In this document: positions 9,961-18,178 of the stretch, one piece after another
Layout: every line of letters starts with the position of its first letter
How positions within the stretch are numbered: position 1 is the stretch's first letter
Source: JALORV01 sp963775635
GTDB taxonomy: Bacteria; Pseudomonadota; Gammaproteobacteria; Burkholderiales; Burkholderiaceae_F
NCBI GenBank assembly: GCA_963775635.1
Contig: CAVZJO010000013.1
Coordinates: 186,001-250,000, forward strand
Direction of reading: 5' to 3'
Length of the DNA stretch: 64,000 nucleotides
Notes under the pieces: model-generated
What the model was told of the DNA's origin: nothing
What the model saw: only the letters and a program-made list of their open reading frames with translations
The model's database searches: none
Position numbers and translations under genes: made by a program

Positions 9961-10512
9961 ATGCCGCACGATGATCCGCTGGCGGAGCGCACGCTCGACA
10001 GCCGGGTTGCATTCGAAGGCGTGTTCCTCAAGCTGATGGTCGACCACGTGCGCGCTGCCGACGGTCACGAAGCGACGCGTGAGTACGTGCGGCACCCGGG
10101 CGCGGTGATGGTCATCCCGCTGCTCGACGACGAGCAGGTCGTACTCGTGCGACAGTTCCGCTATCCGCTCGGCCGCACCTTTATCGAGTTTCCGGCCGGC
10201 AAGATCGACACAGGCGAAGACCTGCTGGGCTGCGCGCAGCGCGAGCTGCTCGAGGAAACCGGCTACGTCGCGCGCGAATGGACCTACCTGGGCGGTTTTC
10301 ACAACGCGATCGCGTACAGCGACGAGAAGATCGAGGTGTTTCTCGCGCGCGATCTCAGTCACGTCGGCGCGAACGTCGACGCCGGCGAAGTGCTGGAAGT
10401 CTTCACGGCGCCCTGGCGACAGCTGCACGAGTGGACGCGCGACGGCACGGTCACCGATGTGAAGACCATCGTCGGGACCTACTGGCTCGAGCGCCACCTG
10501 CAGGGCGGTTGA
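9961..10512 (+). CDS. Nudix hydrolase, ADP-ribose pyrophosphatase-like
   Basis: Predicted to hydrolyse ADP-ribose or similar nucleoside diphosphate sugars. A complete Nudix box is visible, built as GKIDTGE then REL then EETG (Gx5Ex7REUxEExGU), after an upstream beta strand VVLVRQFRYPLGRTFIEFPA typical of the NudF group. It has 183 residues from the ATG at 9961. A GTG at 9937 overlapping nuoN would add eight residues and cannot be excluded. Next to nuoN, possibly co-transcribed; convergent with the following gene. Confidence 0.9.
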   Translation: MPHDDPLAERTLDSRVAFEGVFLKLMVDHVRAADGHEATREYVRHPGAVMVIPLLDDEQVVLVRQFRYPLGRTFIEFPAGKIDTGEDLLGCAQRELLEETGYVAREWTYLGGFHNAIAYSDEKIEVFLARDLSHVGANVDAGEVLEVFTAPWRQLHEWTRDGTVTDVKTIVGTYWLERHLQGG

Positions 10513-10524
10513 CCGAGCCGGCGG

Positions 10525-10542
10525 GCGCGCATCGGTGCGCGC
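10525..10542. terminator. GC-rich stem-loop between convergent genes
   Basis: The inverted repeat GCGCGCA-TCGG-TGCGCGC lies in the 35-base gap between the stop codons of the Nudix gene (forward) and the PLP enzyme gene (reverse). A tetraloop hairpin at a convergent junction suggests a bidirectional terminator, although no T-tract follows on either strand. Confidence 0.45.
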
Positions 10543-10547
10543 GCCGT

Positions 10548-11831
10548 TCAGCAGTGTTTCAGCGCATTTTCTAGGTCAGCGATCAGGTCTTCCTCGTGCT
10601 CGAGTCCGATCGAGACGCGGATCAGTCCTTCGCTGATACCGACCTGATCGCGCACTTCCACGGCAACGCCGGAATGCGTGGTCGATGCCGGGTGGCAGAT
10701 CAGTGATTCAGTGCCGCCCAGACTCACGGCCGACTTGAAAAGCGTCAGTGCGTTCAGAAAGCGGAACGCCACATCCCGGCCGCCGTCCAGCACGAACGAA
10801 AAGGTGGAGCCTGCGCCGGTGCATTGTCTGCGGTAGACCTCCTGGTAGGTCGGATCGTCGATCAGTTGCGGGTGCAGCACCCGAACCGGGCGGATCGGAT
10901 TTGTCGCCAGCCAGTGCGCGACGCGGCTCCCGGTGGCGGCAGCGCGGCGCATCCGCAATACCAGAGTCTCCATCGAACGAGCGATCATCCAGGACGAGTG
11001 CGGGTCCAGTTGCGAGCCGAAGGCACTGCGAAGCAGCCGCAAGCGGCTGATCAGTTCGCGCCGCCCGGTCACGCCGCCGGCAACGAGGTCGCTGTGCCCG
11101 CCGACGTACTTCGTCAACGAATAGACGGACAGATCGATGCCGTCTCGTATCGGGTATTGGAAAATCGGCCCCAGCATCGTGTTGTCGCACGCGGAAACTG
11201 GACGATAGCCGTGGCGCTGCTGGAAGGCCCCGATCGCCGCCACGACAGCCTTCAGATCGATCATGGAGTTGGTTGGATTGGCGGGCGTTTCGACGTAGAA
11301 CAGCCCGACGCGCCCGCGCGCCGCCGCAGCCTCGAGCGCGGCGTCCATCTGCTCGCGCGACAGGCCGTCTGTGAACGGCTGACCACTGATCTTCCACTCT
11401 GGAAGCACCTTGCGGATCAGTGTTTCGGTACCGCCGTAAAGCGGCGTCGAATGCACGATCTGGTCGCCCGGTCTGAGAAAGGTCAGCAGCACCGCGGCGA
11501 TCGCCGCCATGCCGCTCGATGTCACGATCGCGTCTTCGGCGTCGTCGAGCAGCGCCAGTCGGTCCTCGACGATTTCGAGGTTGGGGTGATTGAAGCGGCT
11601 GTAGACGAGGCCGGCTCCGGTGTCCTGCGGTGCCGGTTTTCGCCCCGCCACGACATCGAAGAACGCCGCGCCGTCTTCGGCCGTGCGGAATGCGAAGGTC
11701 GACGTCAGGAAGACCGGAGGCTTGACGGCTCCTTCCGACAGGAAAGGGTCGTAGCCGTAGGACATCATCTGGGTCTCGGGGTGCAGCTCGCGGCTCGATA
11801 TGGCCCGCTTGTGATAACTCGAATACGCCAT
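10548..11831 (-). CDS. cystathionine gamma-synthase family PLP-dependent enzyme
   Basis: Cys/Met-metabolism PLP enzyme of the cystathionine gamma-synthase / methionine gamma-lyase / O-acylhomoserine sulfhydrylase group, a soluble homotetramer. It has 427 residues. The PLP lysine is in SVYSLTKYVGGHSD, the phosphate-binding region is TSSGMAAIAA, and the tail carries SLGGTESLICHPASTTHS, typical of the superfamily. The start at 11831 is preferred over an upstream ATG because AGGAGA lies six bases before it. Substrate preference cannot be read from sequence. Transcribed away from ETF-QO's 3' end, after an 85-base spacer. Confidence 0.9.
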   Translation of the reverse strand: MAYSSYHKRAISSRELHPETQMMSYGYDPFLSEGAVKPPVFLTSTFAFRTAEDGAAFFDVVAGRKPAPQDTGAGLVYSRFNHPNLEIVEDRLALLDDAEDAIVTSSGMAAIAAVLLTFLRPGDQIVHSTPLYGGTETLIRKVLPEWKISGQPFTDGLSREQMDAALEAAAARGRVGLFYVETPANPTNSMIDLKAVVAAIGAFQQRHGYRPVSACDNTMLGPIFQYPIRDGIDLSVYSLTKYVGGHSDLVAGGVTGRRELISRLRLLRSAFGSQLDPHSSWMIARSMETLVLRMRRAAATGSRVAHWLATNPIRPVRVLHPQLIDDPTYQEVYRRQCTGAGSTFSFVLDGGRDVAFRFLNALTLFKSAVSLGGTESLICHPASTTHSGVAVEVRDQVGISEGLIRVSIGLEHEEDLIADLENALKHC

Positions 11832-11952
11832 CCACGTCTCCTGTCGGCGCGCCAAGATCGGCGCCATCCGGCATCGTGGTTCAAAGCGCGTCGGCGTTCA
11901 AGCCGAAATGCGTCGCGGGGAGAAATTTCGGCGCACTACTTGCGAAAGAGGA

Positions 11953-13614
11953 CTACATCGCGGTGTAGTTCGGACCGCCGCCGCCTTCGGGGGTCACCCA
12001 GACGATGTTCTGCGTCGGATCCTTGATGTCGCAGCTCTTGCAGTGGACACAGTTCTGAAAGTTGATCTGCAGCCGATCGGCCCCGCCGTCCACCTTGACA
12101 AATTCGTAGACACCCGCGGGGCAATAGCGCTGCTCCGGCCCGGCATAGACAGCGAGGTTGACCGCCACCGGCACTGCGCCATCCTTCAGCGTCAAGTGAG
12201 CAGGTTGGTTCTCTTCGTGATTCGTGTTCGACAGGTACACCGATGACAGCTTGTCGAACGTCAACTTGCCATCGGGCTTCGGGTAGCTGATCGGGGCGCA
12301 CTCGGTTGCAGGCCTGAGCTTCTGGTGGTCGGCCAGAGTGCGATGCAGGGTCCAGGGGGCATTGCCGCGGAAAATCACCTGGTCGATCCCGAACATCAGG
12401 CTGCCAAAGAGCAAGCCCTTGTCGAGCCACGGCTTGAAATTGCGGGCTCGATGCAATTCGTCGTGCAGCCAGCTCGACTCGAACGTGGCGGGATACTGCG
12501 CCAACTCGTCATGCGAACGGCCCGCGGCGACCGCATCGAAAGCTGCATCGGCGGCCAGCATCCCGCTTTTGACGGCGCCGTGGCTGCCCTTGATGCGGGG
12601 CGCGTTCAGAAAGCCTGCATCGCACCCGATCAGCGCCCCGCCCGGAAACGCCAGCTTCGGTAGCGACTGCAGCCCGCTCGCGTTGATCGCGCGCGAGCCG
12701 TACTCGAGTCGCTTTCCGCCCTCGAGGAACGGTCGGATCGCCGGGTGTGTCTTGTAGCGCTGGAACTCCTCGAACGGTGCGAGAAACGGATTGGTGTAAC
12801 CAAGGCCGACCACCAGCCCGACCGAAACCAGGTTGGCCCCGAAGTGATACACCCAGCCACCGCCATACGTGCCATCGTCGAGCGGCCACCCGGCGCTGTG
12901 AATCACCAGGCCGGGCTGGAAACGCGATGGATCGACTTCCCACAGTTCCTTGATGCCGATGCCCCAGGTCTGCGGATCGCGACCCGCGTCGAGCGCGTAG
13001 CGTTGGATGACCTGCTTGCCGAGATGGCCGCGCGCTCCTTCGGCGAACAGCGTGTACTTGCCGTGCAGTTCCACACCAGGCTGGAAGTTGGCCGTGGGCT
13101 GGCCATCGCGTCCGATGCCCATGTTGCCGGTCGCCACACCCTTGACCGACCCGTCCGCGTTGTAGAGCACTTCGGACGCCGCAAAACCGGGGAAGATCTC
13201 GACGCCGAGTGCTTCGGCTTGCTGCCCCAGCCATCGAACCAGGTTGCCGAGGCTGCCGACGTAGTAGCCGTCGTTCTTCAGCACTGGCGGGAGGATCGCG
13301 TTGGGCAGTCGGCGCGCTCCCTGCGCCGAAAGAAACAGGAAACGGTCCTCGCTGACCGGCGTCTCCAGCGGGGCGCCACGCTCCTTCCAGTCGGGCAAGA
13401 GTTCGGCCAGCGCGATCGGATCCATGACCGCACCGGACAGGATGTGGGCACCGATCTCGGAGCCCTTTTCCAGCACGCAGACACTGATCTCACGGCCGCC
13501 GGCGGCGGCACGCTGCTTCAAACGGATCGCGGCAGCCAGTCCGGCCGGTCCGCCGCCGACCACCACCACGTCGTACTCCATGGCCTCGCGTTCAACGGCT
13601 TGTGTATCCGCCAT
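11953..13614 (-). CDS. electron transfer flavoprotein-ubiquinone oxidoreductase
   Basis: Inner-membrane-associated flavoprotein that passes electrons from ETF to ubiquinone, linking acyl-CoA dehydrogenases to respiration. It has 553 residues, the usual length. The N-terminal FAD dinucleotide fold is DVVVVGGGPAGLAAAIRL, and the C-terminal 4Fe-4S cluster region holds YCPAGVYEF and NCVHCKSCDIKDPTQN. It fits the surrounding short-chain acyl and CoA genes. The 94-base gap to the divergent SDR gene should hold both promoters; no strong boxes were picked out. Confidence 0.96.
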   Translation of the reverse strand: MADTQAVEREAMEYDVVVVGGGPAGLAAAIRLKQRAAAGGREISVCVLEKGSEIGAHILSGAVMDPIALAELLPDWKERGAPLETPVSEDRFLFLSAQGARRLPNAILPPVLKNDGYYVGSLGNLVRWLGQQAEALGVEIFPGFAASEVLYNADGSVKGVATGNMGIGRDGQPTANFQPGVELHGKYTLFAEGARGHLGKQVIQRYALDAGRDPQTWGIGIKELWEVDPSRFQPGLVIHSAGWPLDDGTYGGGWVYHFGANLVSVGLVVGLGYTNPFLAPFEEFQRYKTHPAIRPFLEGGKRLEYGSRAINASGLQSLPKLAFPGGALIGCDAGFLNAPRIKGSHGAVKSGMLAADAAFDAVAAGRSHDELAQYPATFESSWLHDELHRARNFKPWLDKGLLFGSLMFGIDQVIFRGNAPWTLHRTLADHQKLRPATECAPISYPKPDGKLTFDKLSSVYLSNTNHEENQPAHLTLKDGAVPVAVNLAVYAGPEQRYCPAGVYEFVKVDGGADRLQINFQNCVHCKSCDIKDPTQNIVWVTPEGGGGPNYTAM

Positions 13615-13708
13615 GAGTTCCTCGCTCCGATGTTGTCATCGAATTGTCCGGAGAACGCCTGGATCCTGCAATCGACTACGATCGCGGATTCCCTGTGCCG
13701 GAGTTTGA

Positions 13709-14479
13709 ATGCGTACCAACCTGAAGGAAAAGGTCGCGCTGGTGACCGGCGCCAGCAGTGGTCTGGGCGCCCGTTTTTCGCGCGTGCTCGCTGCCAACGG
13801 GGCTTTGACCGTGCTCGCGTCGCGGCGCCTGGAGCGACTGAAGGACCTGCGCGCGGAGATCGAGGCGGCAGGGGGAGCCGCGCACGTCGTGCAGGTCGAC
13901 GTCACCGACCTCGACTCGGTGCGCGAAGCCGTCGAGCACACCGAACGGGAGGTTGGCCCGATCGACATCCTGGTCAATAACTCGGGCGTGTCCGCGACTC
14001 AGCGGCTGACCGAAGCTACTCCGGCCGACTACGACTTCGTGTTCGGCACCAACGTCAAAGGCGCATTTTTTGTCGCGCAGCAGGTCGCGCAGCGGATGAT
14101 CGCCCGCTCCAAGACCGGTAGGGAGTTCCGTGGTCGCATTGTCAATATCGGGTCGGTGGCCGGATTGCGCGTGCTGCCCCAGATTGGCCTGTACTGCATG
14201 AGCAAGGCCGCGGTCATCCATATGACCCGCGCCCAGGCGCTCGAATGGGGCCGCTACGGGATCAACGTGAACGCCATTTGCCCAGGCTACATCCGCACCG
14301 AGATCAACGACGAATACTGGGACACCGAGGGTGGCCGCAAGCTGATCCAGATGCTGCCGCGCCGGCGGATCGGCAATGCCGAGGACCTGGACGGCACCCT
14401 GCTGCTGCTGGTGGCCGACGAATCGCAGTTCATCAACGGCGCGATCATCGCCGCCGACGACGGCCTGTCGGTGACCTAG
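13709..14479 (+). CDS. SDR family NAD(P)-dependent oxidoreductase
   Basis: Classical short-chain dehydrogenase of 256 residues. The coenzyme motif TGASSGLG is near residue 14, NNSG near residue 91, and the YCMSK active-site Tyr/Lys pair (YxxxK) near residue 165, with an Ile-Gly-Ser serine upstream. The tail FINGAIIAADDGLSVT is typical of 3-ketoacyl or 3-hydroxyacyl reductases of this family. The exact substrate is not known; the thioesterase and CoA-transferase neighbours suggest acyl-CoA metabolism. A degenerate thioesterase start follows ten bases after its stop. Confidence 0.92.
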   Translation: MRTNLKEKVALVTGASSGLGARFSRVLAANGALTVLASRRLERLKDLRAEIEAAGGAAHVVQVDVTDLDSVREAVEHTEREVGPIDILVNNSGVSATQRLTEATPADYDFVFGTNVKGAFFVAQQVAQRMIARSKTGREFRGRIVNIGSVAGLRVLPQIGLYCMSKAAVIHMTRAQALEWGRYGINVNAICPGYIRTEINDEYWDTEGGRKLIQMLPRRRIGNAEDLDGTLLLLVADESQFINGAIIAADDGLSVT

Positions 14480-14489
14480 GACGCAGCGG

Positions 14490-14539
14490 GTGAAGGAATT
14501 CGTCATCGAGATTCCGCTGCGCTGGGGAGACATGGATGC
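14490..14539 (+). pseudogene. vestigial duplicate of the thioesterase 5' end
   Basis: These 50 bases, read from GTG, encode VKEFVIEIPLRWGDMDA and match base for base in register the start of the next gene at 14603-14652 (VKEFVLEVPLRWGDMDA). The few differences are mostly third-position or conservative changes. After the match the frame runs into unrelated sequence and stops near 14590. It looks like the leftover first copy of an old tandem duplication of which all but the first 17 codons has been lost. Confidence 0.7.
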
Positions 14540-14602
14540 AACGCCGCAGGCGTTGTATACCTTGCGCCTTGCGCCATGGCGTCCAGGAAAATCTGGGTAA
14601 GC

Positions 14603-14995
14603 GTGAAGGAGTTCGTGCTCGAGGTGCCGTTGCGCTGGGGCGACATGGACGCGATGGCTCACCTCAACAACGTGATGTACTTCCGCCTGATGGAGGAAGC
14701 GCGCATCCAGTGGTTCCTGGAGTTCGGCATGCCCACCTTGCCAACCGGCGAGGCTCCGATCCTGGCCCACGCGGCCTGCGACTTCGCACGGGCGATGACC
14801 TATCCGGGAATCGCCATCGTCAAGCAGATCGTTACACGCGTCGGCCGTTCCAGCGTCGAGATGACGCTCGCGATCGAGAAAAAGGACGAGCCCGGCGTCA
14901 CCTACGCCACCGGGCGCACGGTCATTGTCTGGTACGACTACACCGAGGGCCGGTCGAAGCCCTGGCCCGAAGCGATCCGCGCAGCGATCACTTAA
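14603..14995 (+). CDS. acyl-CoA thioesterase, hotdog fold
   Basis: 4-hydroxybenzoyl-CoA thioesterase / YbgC-like hotdog protein of about 130 residues, predicted to hydrolyse acyl-CoA thioesters. The signature RWGDMDAMAHLNNVMYFRLM contains the catalytic Asp region (DMDAxxHLNN) and is followed by an extended hotdog core. The GTG at 14603 is chosen because the upstream duplicate (14490) shows homology starting exactly there; an ATG at 14576 would add nine unconserved residues. Lies between the SDR and CoA-transferase genes, with only 29 bases to the next start. Confidence 0.88.
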   Translation: MKEFVLEVPLRWGDMDAMAHLNNVMYFRLMEEARIQWFLEFGMPTLPTGEAPILAHAACDFARAMTYPGIAIVKQIVTRVGRSSVEMTLAIEKKDEPGVTYATGRTVIVWYDYTEGRSKPWPEAIRAAIT

Positions 14996-15024
14996 ACTTC
15001 CGCTGTTTCGATGCGGAGGGCTGG

Positions 15025-15735
15025 ATGAAAAAGGTGTTCCCCTCGGCCGCGGCGGCGCTGGCCAACGTGGTGAAAGACAACCAGACGATCGCGGTCGGCG
15101 GATTCGGCCTGTGCGGCATCCCTGAAGCGCTGATCGCCGCGCTGCGCGACAGCGGCGTCAAGGGGCTGACCTGCGTAAGCAACAACGCCGGCGTTGACGG
15201 ATTCGGCCTCGGCCTGCTGCTGACCACGCGGCAGATCCGCAAGATGATCTCGTCGTACGTCGGCGAGAACAAGGAATTCGAACGCCAGTACCTGTCCGGC
15301 GAGCTCGAGCTCGAATTCACTCCGCAGGGCACGCTGGCGGAGCGGATGCGGGCCGGCGGCGCCGGGATACCGGCGTTCTTCACCCGGACCGGAGTCGGCA
15401 CCGTCGTTGCCGATGGCAAACCCACGCAAAGTTTCGACGGAGTGTGGGGAGGGCACGAATACGTGATGGAGCGCTCGATCCGTGCCGATGTTTCGCTGGT
15501 CAAGGCCTGGAAGGCGGACCCGCAGGGGAACCTCGTCTACCGAAAGACCGCGCGCAACTTCAATCCGGTGGTGGCGATGTGCGGAAAGGTGACGGTGGCC
15601 GAGGTGGAGGAGATCGTCGACACCGGCGCGCTCGACCCGGAGAACGTTCACACGCCCGGAATCTTCGTGCAGCGGATCGTGCTGAACCGCTCGCCGGAGA
15701 AGCGTATCGAAAACCGCACCGTACGCGCGAAGTAG
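15025..15735 (+). CDS. 3-oxoacid CoA-transferase, subunit A
   Basis: Alpha subunit of a family I CoA-transferase (succinyl-CoA:3-oxoacid or acetoacetate type), which moves CoA from one acyl group to another. It has 236 residues, with the CoA-binding stretch GGFGLCGIPEALIAAL near residue 23 and GGAGIPAFFTRTGVGT near residue 112. The start at 15025 follows GGAGG by a few bases; the longer upstream reading would run through the thioesterase gene. Subunit B follows 10 bases later, so the two form an operon pair. Confidence 0.95.
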   Translation: MKKVFPSAAAALANVVKDNQTIAVGGFGLCGIPEALIAALRDSGVKGLTCVSNNAGVDGFGLGLLLTTRQIRKMISSYVGENKEFERQYLSGELELEFTPQGTLAERMRAGGAGIPAFFTRTGVGTVVADGKPTQSFDGVWGGHEYVMERSIRADVSLVKAWKADPQGNLVYRKTARNFNPVVAMCGKVTVAEVEEIVDTGALDPENVHTPGIFVQRIVLNRSPEKRIENRTVRAK

Positions 15736-15745
15736 GAGACAGAAC

Positions 15746-16396
15746 ATGGCCTGGACCCGTGAAGAAATGGCGGCGCGCGCCGCGCAGGAATTGCAGGACG
15801 GCTTTTACGTGAACCTCGGCATCGGATTGCCGACGCTGGTGGCGAACTACATCCCGGCAGGCATGGACGTCATGCTGCAATCCGAAAACGGACTAATGGG
15901 CATCGGCCCTTTTCCGCTGGAGAGCGAGGTCGACGCCGACCTGATCAACGCCGGCAAGCAGCTCGTCACCGCGTTGCCGGGCTCGAGTTTCTTCTCGAGC
16001 GCCGATTCGTTCGCGATGATCCGCGGCGGGCACATCAACCTCGCGATCCTCGGTGCGATGCAGGTCGCTGAAAATGGCGACCTCGCCAACTGGATGATCC
16101 CCGGCAAGCTGGTCAAAGGCATGGGCGGCGCGATGGACCTGGTCGCCGGTGTTGAGCGCGTGGTCGTGCTGATGGAGCATTGCGCCAAGAATGGCGAACA
16201 CAAGATCCTGCAACAGTGCACGCTGCCGCTGACCGGGCGAGGTGTGGTCAACCGCGTCATGAGCGAACTCGGCGTATTCGATATCGCCCCCGAGGGACTG
16301 CGCGCGGTCGAGCTCGCTCCCGGGGTCACGGCTGACGAAGTGCGTCTGAAGACCGGCTGCCACGTGCACCTGTCCCACCTCGCCGCGACGGCCTGA
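15746..16396 (+). CDS. 3-oxoacid CoA-transferase, subunit B
   Basis: Beta subunit of the same CoA-transferase, carrying the catalytic glutamate. It has 216 residues. The active-site motif SENGLMGIGP places the nucleophilic Glu at about residue 47, and GIGLPTLVANY and GGHINLAILGAMQV are family signatures. Together with ETF-QO, SDR and thioesterase it suggests a ketone-body or short-chain acyl-CoA catabolic neighbourhood. A GGAG site lies just before the ATG. Confidence 0.95.
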   Translation: MAWTREEMAARAAQELQDGFYVNLGIGLPTLVANYIPAGMDVMLQSENGLMGIGPFPLESEVDADLINAGKQLVTALPGSSFFSSADSFAMIRGGHINLAILGAMQVAENGDLANWMIPGKLVKGMGGAMDLVAGVERVVVLMEHCAKNGEHKILQQCTLPLTGRGVVNRVMSELGVFDIAPEGLRAVELAPGVTADEVRLKTGCHVHLSHLAATA

Positions 16397-16417
16397 GGTT
16401 CGGCTTCCCGCGCGAGG

Positions 16418-17374
16418 ATGGGCGCAGGGCACCAGGCTCACTCCCACGCGGGCCACTCGCACGCTGACCGGGGCGCGGCCGCGCACGGCGCGCCGACCCG
16501 AACGACGCGTGCGCTCGGTCTCGCTGTCGCTATCACCCTCGGCTATGCGCTGGTCGAGGCGGTCGGCGGCGTATGGGCCGGTTCGCTGGCGCTGCTGGCG
16601 GACGCCGGACACATGGTCACTGACTCCGCAGCGCTGCTGTTTGCACTTGCAGCCAACCTGATCGCGCGCCGGCCGCCTTCGGACCGACACTCCTACGGCC
16701 TGGCTCGGATCGAAGTGGTCGCAGCGTTCGTCAACGCGCTGGCCATGCTCGCGATCGTCGGCTGGATCGTGGTGGAGGCGATCGCACGGATAACCGCTCC
16801 GGTGCCGGTCAAGGGGCTCGAGGTATTCGTCATCGCCAGCGTCGGTCTGCTCGTAAACGTGGCGGTGGCCTGGTCGCTGTCACGCGACCGGCACAACGTC
16901 AACACCCGTGCGGCGTTCATCCATGTGCTGGGAGATCTGCTCGGCTCGGTCGCCGCGCTCGCGTCGGGGCTGATCATCTACTTCGGCGGGCCGGCACGGG
17001 TCGATCCGCTGCTGTCGATGCTGGTGGCTGGCCTGGTGCTGCGCTCGACCATCGTGGTGCTGCGCGAAACGACGGTGGTGCTGCTCGACTCTGTTCCGAG
17101 AGAGATCGATTACGCCACGGTCGGCAACGCGCTGGCGCGCATTCCCGGCATCGTTTCGGTGCACGACCTGCATGTGTGGACGATGGTGCCGGGGCGCTCG
17201 GCCTTGTCCGCCCACGTACTGGTCGACGATCTGGAGCGCTGGCCAGTCATCCTGTACCAGGCGCGCGGCCTGCTGAAACGCGACTTTCACATCGATCACG
17301 TCACGCTGCAGCCCGAGCGGCTGCGTGGCGATCGCCAGGGACGCGTCACTGTCCACGAACAGCAGCGGCACTGA
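16418..17374 (+). CDS. cation diffusion facilitator metal exporter
   Basis: Inner-membrane CDF transporter (CzcD/ZitB-like) expected to export Zn or similar divalent ions in exchange for protons. It has 318 residues, with a His-rich N-terminus (HQAHSHAGHSHAD), six hydrophobic segments and the paired metal-site motifs HMVTD in helix 2 and HVLGD in helix 5. The C-terminal cytoplasmic domain (VSVHDLHVWTMVPGRSALSAHV) is complete. Starts 22 bases after the CoA-transferase stop but is probably functionally unrelated. Confidence 0.94.
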   Translation: MGAGHQAHSHAGHSHADRGAAAHGAPTRTTRALGLAVAITLGYALVEAVGGVWAGSLALLADAGHMVTDSAALLFALAANLIARRPPSDRHSYGLARIEVVAAFVNALAMLAIVGWIVVEAIARITAPVPVKGLEVFVIASVGLLVNVAVAWSLSRDRHNVNTRAAFIHVLGDLLGSVAALASGLIIYFGGPARVDPLLSMLVAGLVLRSTIVVLRETTVVLLDSVPREIDYATVGNALARIPGIVSVHDLHVWTMVPGRSALSAHVLVDDLERWPVILYQARGLLKRDFHIDHVTLQPERLRGDRQGRVTVHEQQRH

Positions 17375-17392
17375 GGCAGGTAAGGGCGTCGG

Positions 17393-18122
17393 TCAGAGTC
17401 CGGCTTGTCTGACCAGATACAGCGCGCCCATCAGGATGGGCTGATGCAGCACGTAGACGGTCAGCGCCCAGGTCCCGAGCAGCAGCAAAACACGCGGTGG
17501 CCGGTCGTTAAGGTGCTGGAGCGCAGGTGGGAGTCTTCCAGTCACGCTGCTGCCACAGCGCGCCCAGTCCGGCTCCGATCAGTACGACACCGAGCCATGG
17601 GAACAATGGAACGTAGTCCTCGGTCCGGGGCTTGTTGGCGGCGAAGCCGATGATGCTGGCCGGCGCGTCATTGAATGCGGTGCTGGAATACAGCAGGCCA
17701 ACAGCCAGGACAGCTGTGCCCAATGTCAGATTCCACGCACCGAAGCGAACGAGTGGACGGACGAGCAGCAGTGCCGCGGCAACGAAATGCAGGATGCCGA
17801 ACCAGATGAAGCGTGGCCCGAAGACCCACCAACTACCAGCCGATACCAGCAGGGCAGCCGAGGCGATCTGAGACCAGCGTCGCCAGAAATCCCGCGAACT
17901 TGGTTGGAAAGAGTTCCGCAACACCAGTCCGACGCCGACCAGCAGCAGGAACTGCGTCACGATCGCCGTGCGCCATCCGACCCACGGCTGGTCGATCAGC
18001 ATGCGCAGTTTGACCCAGCCGTAGTAGTTCAGGTCGTAGATGAAGTGGTACACGATCATCTGCGCCACCGCAAAGCCGCGCAGGACGTCGACGATTGGTA
18101 GGCGCGGTGCTTTGGAGGCCAT
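17393..18122 (-). pseudogene. DUF1624 / heparan-alpha-glucosaminide acetyltransferase-like membrane protein, frameshifted
   Basis: Multi-spanning membrane protein of the DUF1624 (acyltransferase-like) group. The N-terminal signature RLPIVDVLRGFAVAQMIVYH and five hydrophobic segments are in one frame, which stops at 17508. The missing C-terminus, GTWALTVYVLHQPILMGALY, continues one frame over and ends at 17393. One extra base in the TT pair at 17536-17537 (AA on the coding strand) explains the break. Either a recent null allele or a sequence error. If repaired the protein has about 240 residues, normal for the family. Function unknown. Confidence 0.78.
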
Positions 18123-18148
18123 GGTCGGCTGGGCCGGCGTTGCTCGAT

Positions 18149-18162
18149 CCTACCGCGGTAGG
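18149..18162. promoter_or_regulatory. perfect 14-bp palindrome
   Basis: CCTACCGCGGTAGG equals its own reverse complement. It lies just upstream of the DUF1624 start and downstream of the recombinase stop, both on the reverse strand. It could be an operator for a dimeric repressor. It has no loop, so a terminator is less likely. No other copy was noticed in the window. Confidence 0.35.
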
Positions 18163-18178
18163 TTGGGCTTTCATGAAT

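Noticed and set aside
10824..12026. 400-codon forward open frame opposite the PLP enzyme gene
   Set aside because: No protein-like motifs; entirely complementary to a well-supported enzyme gene.
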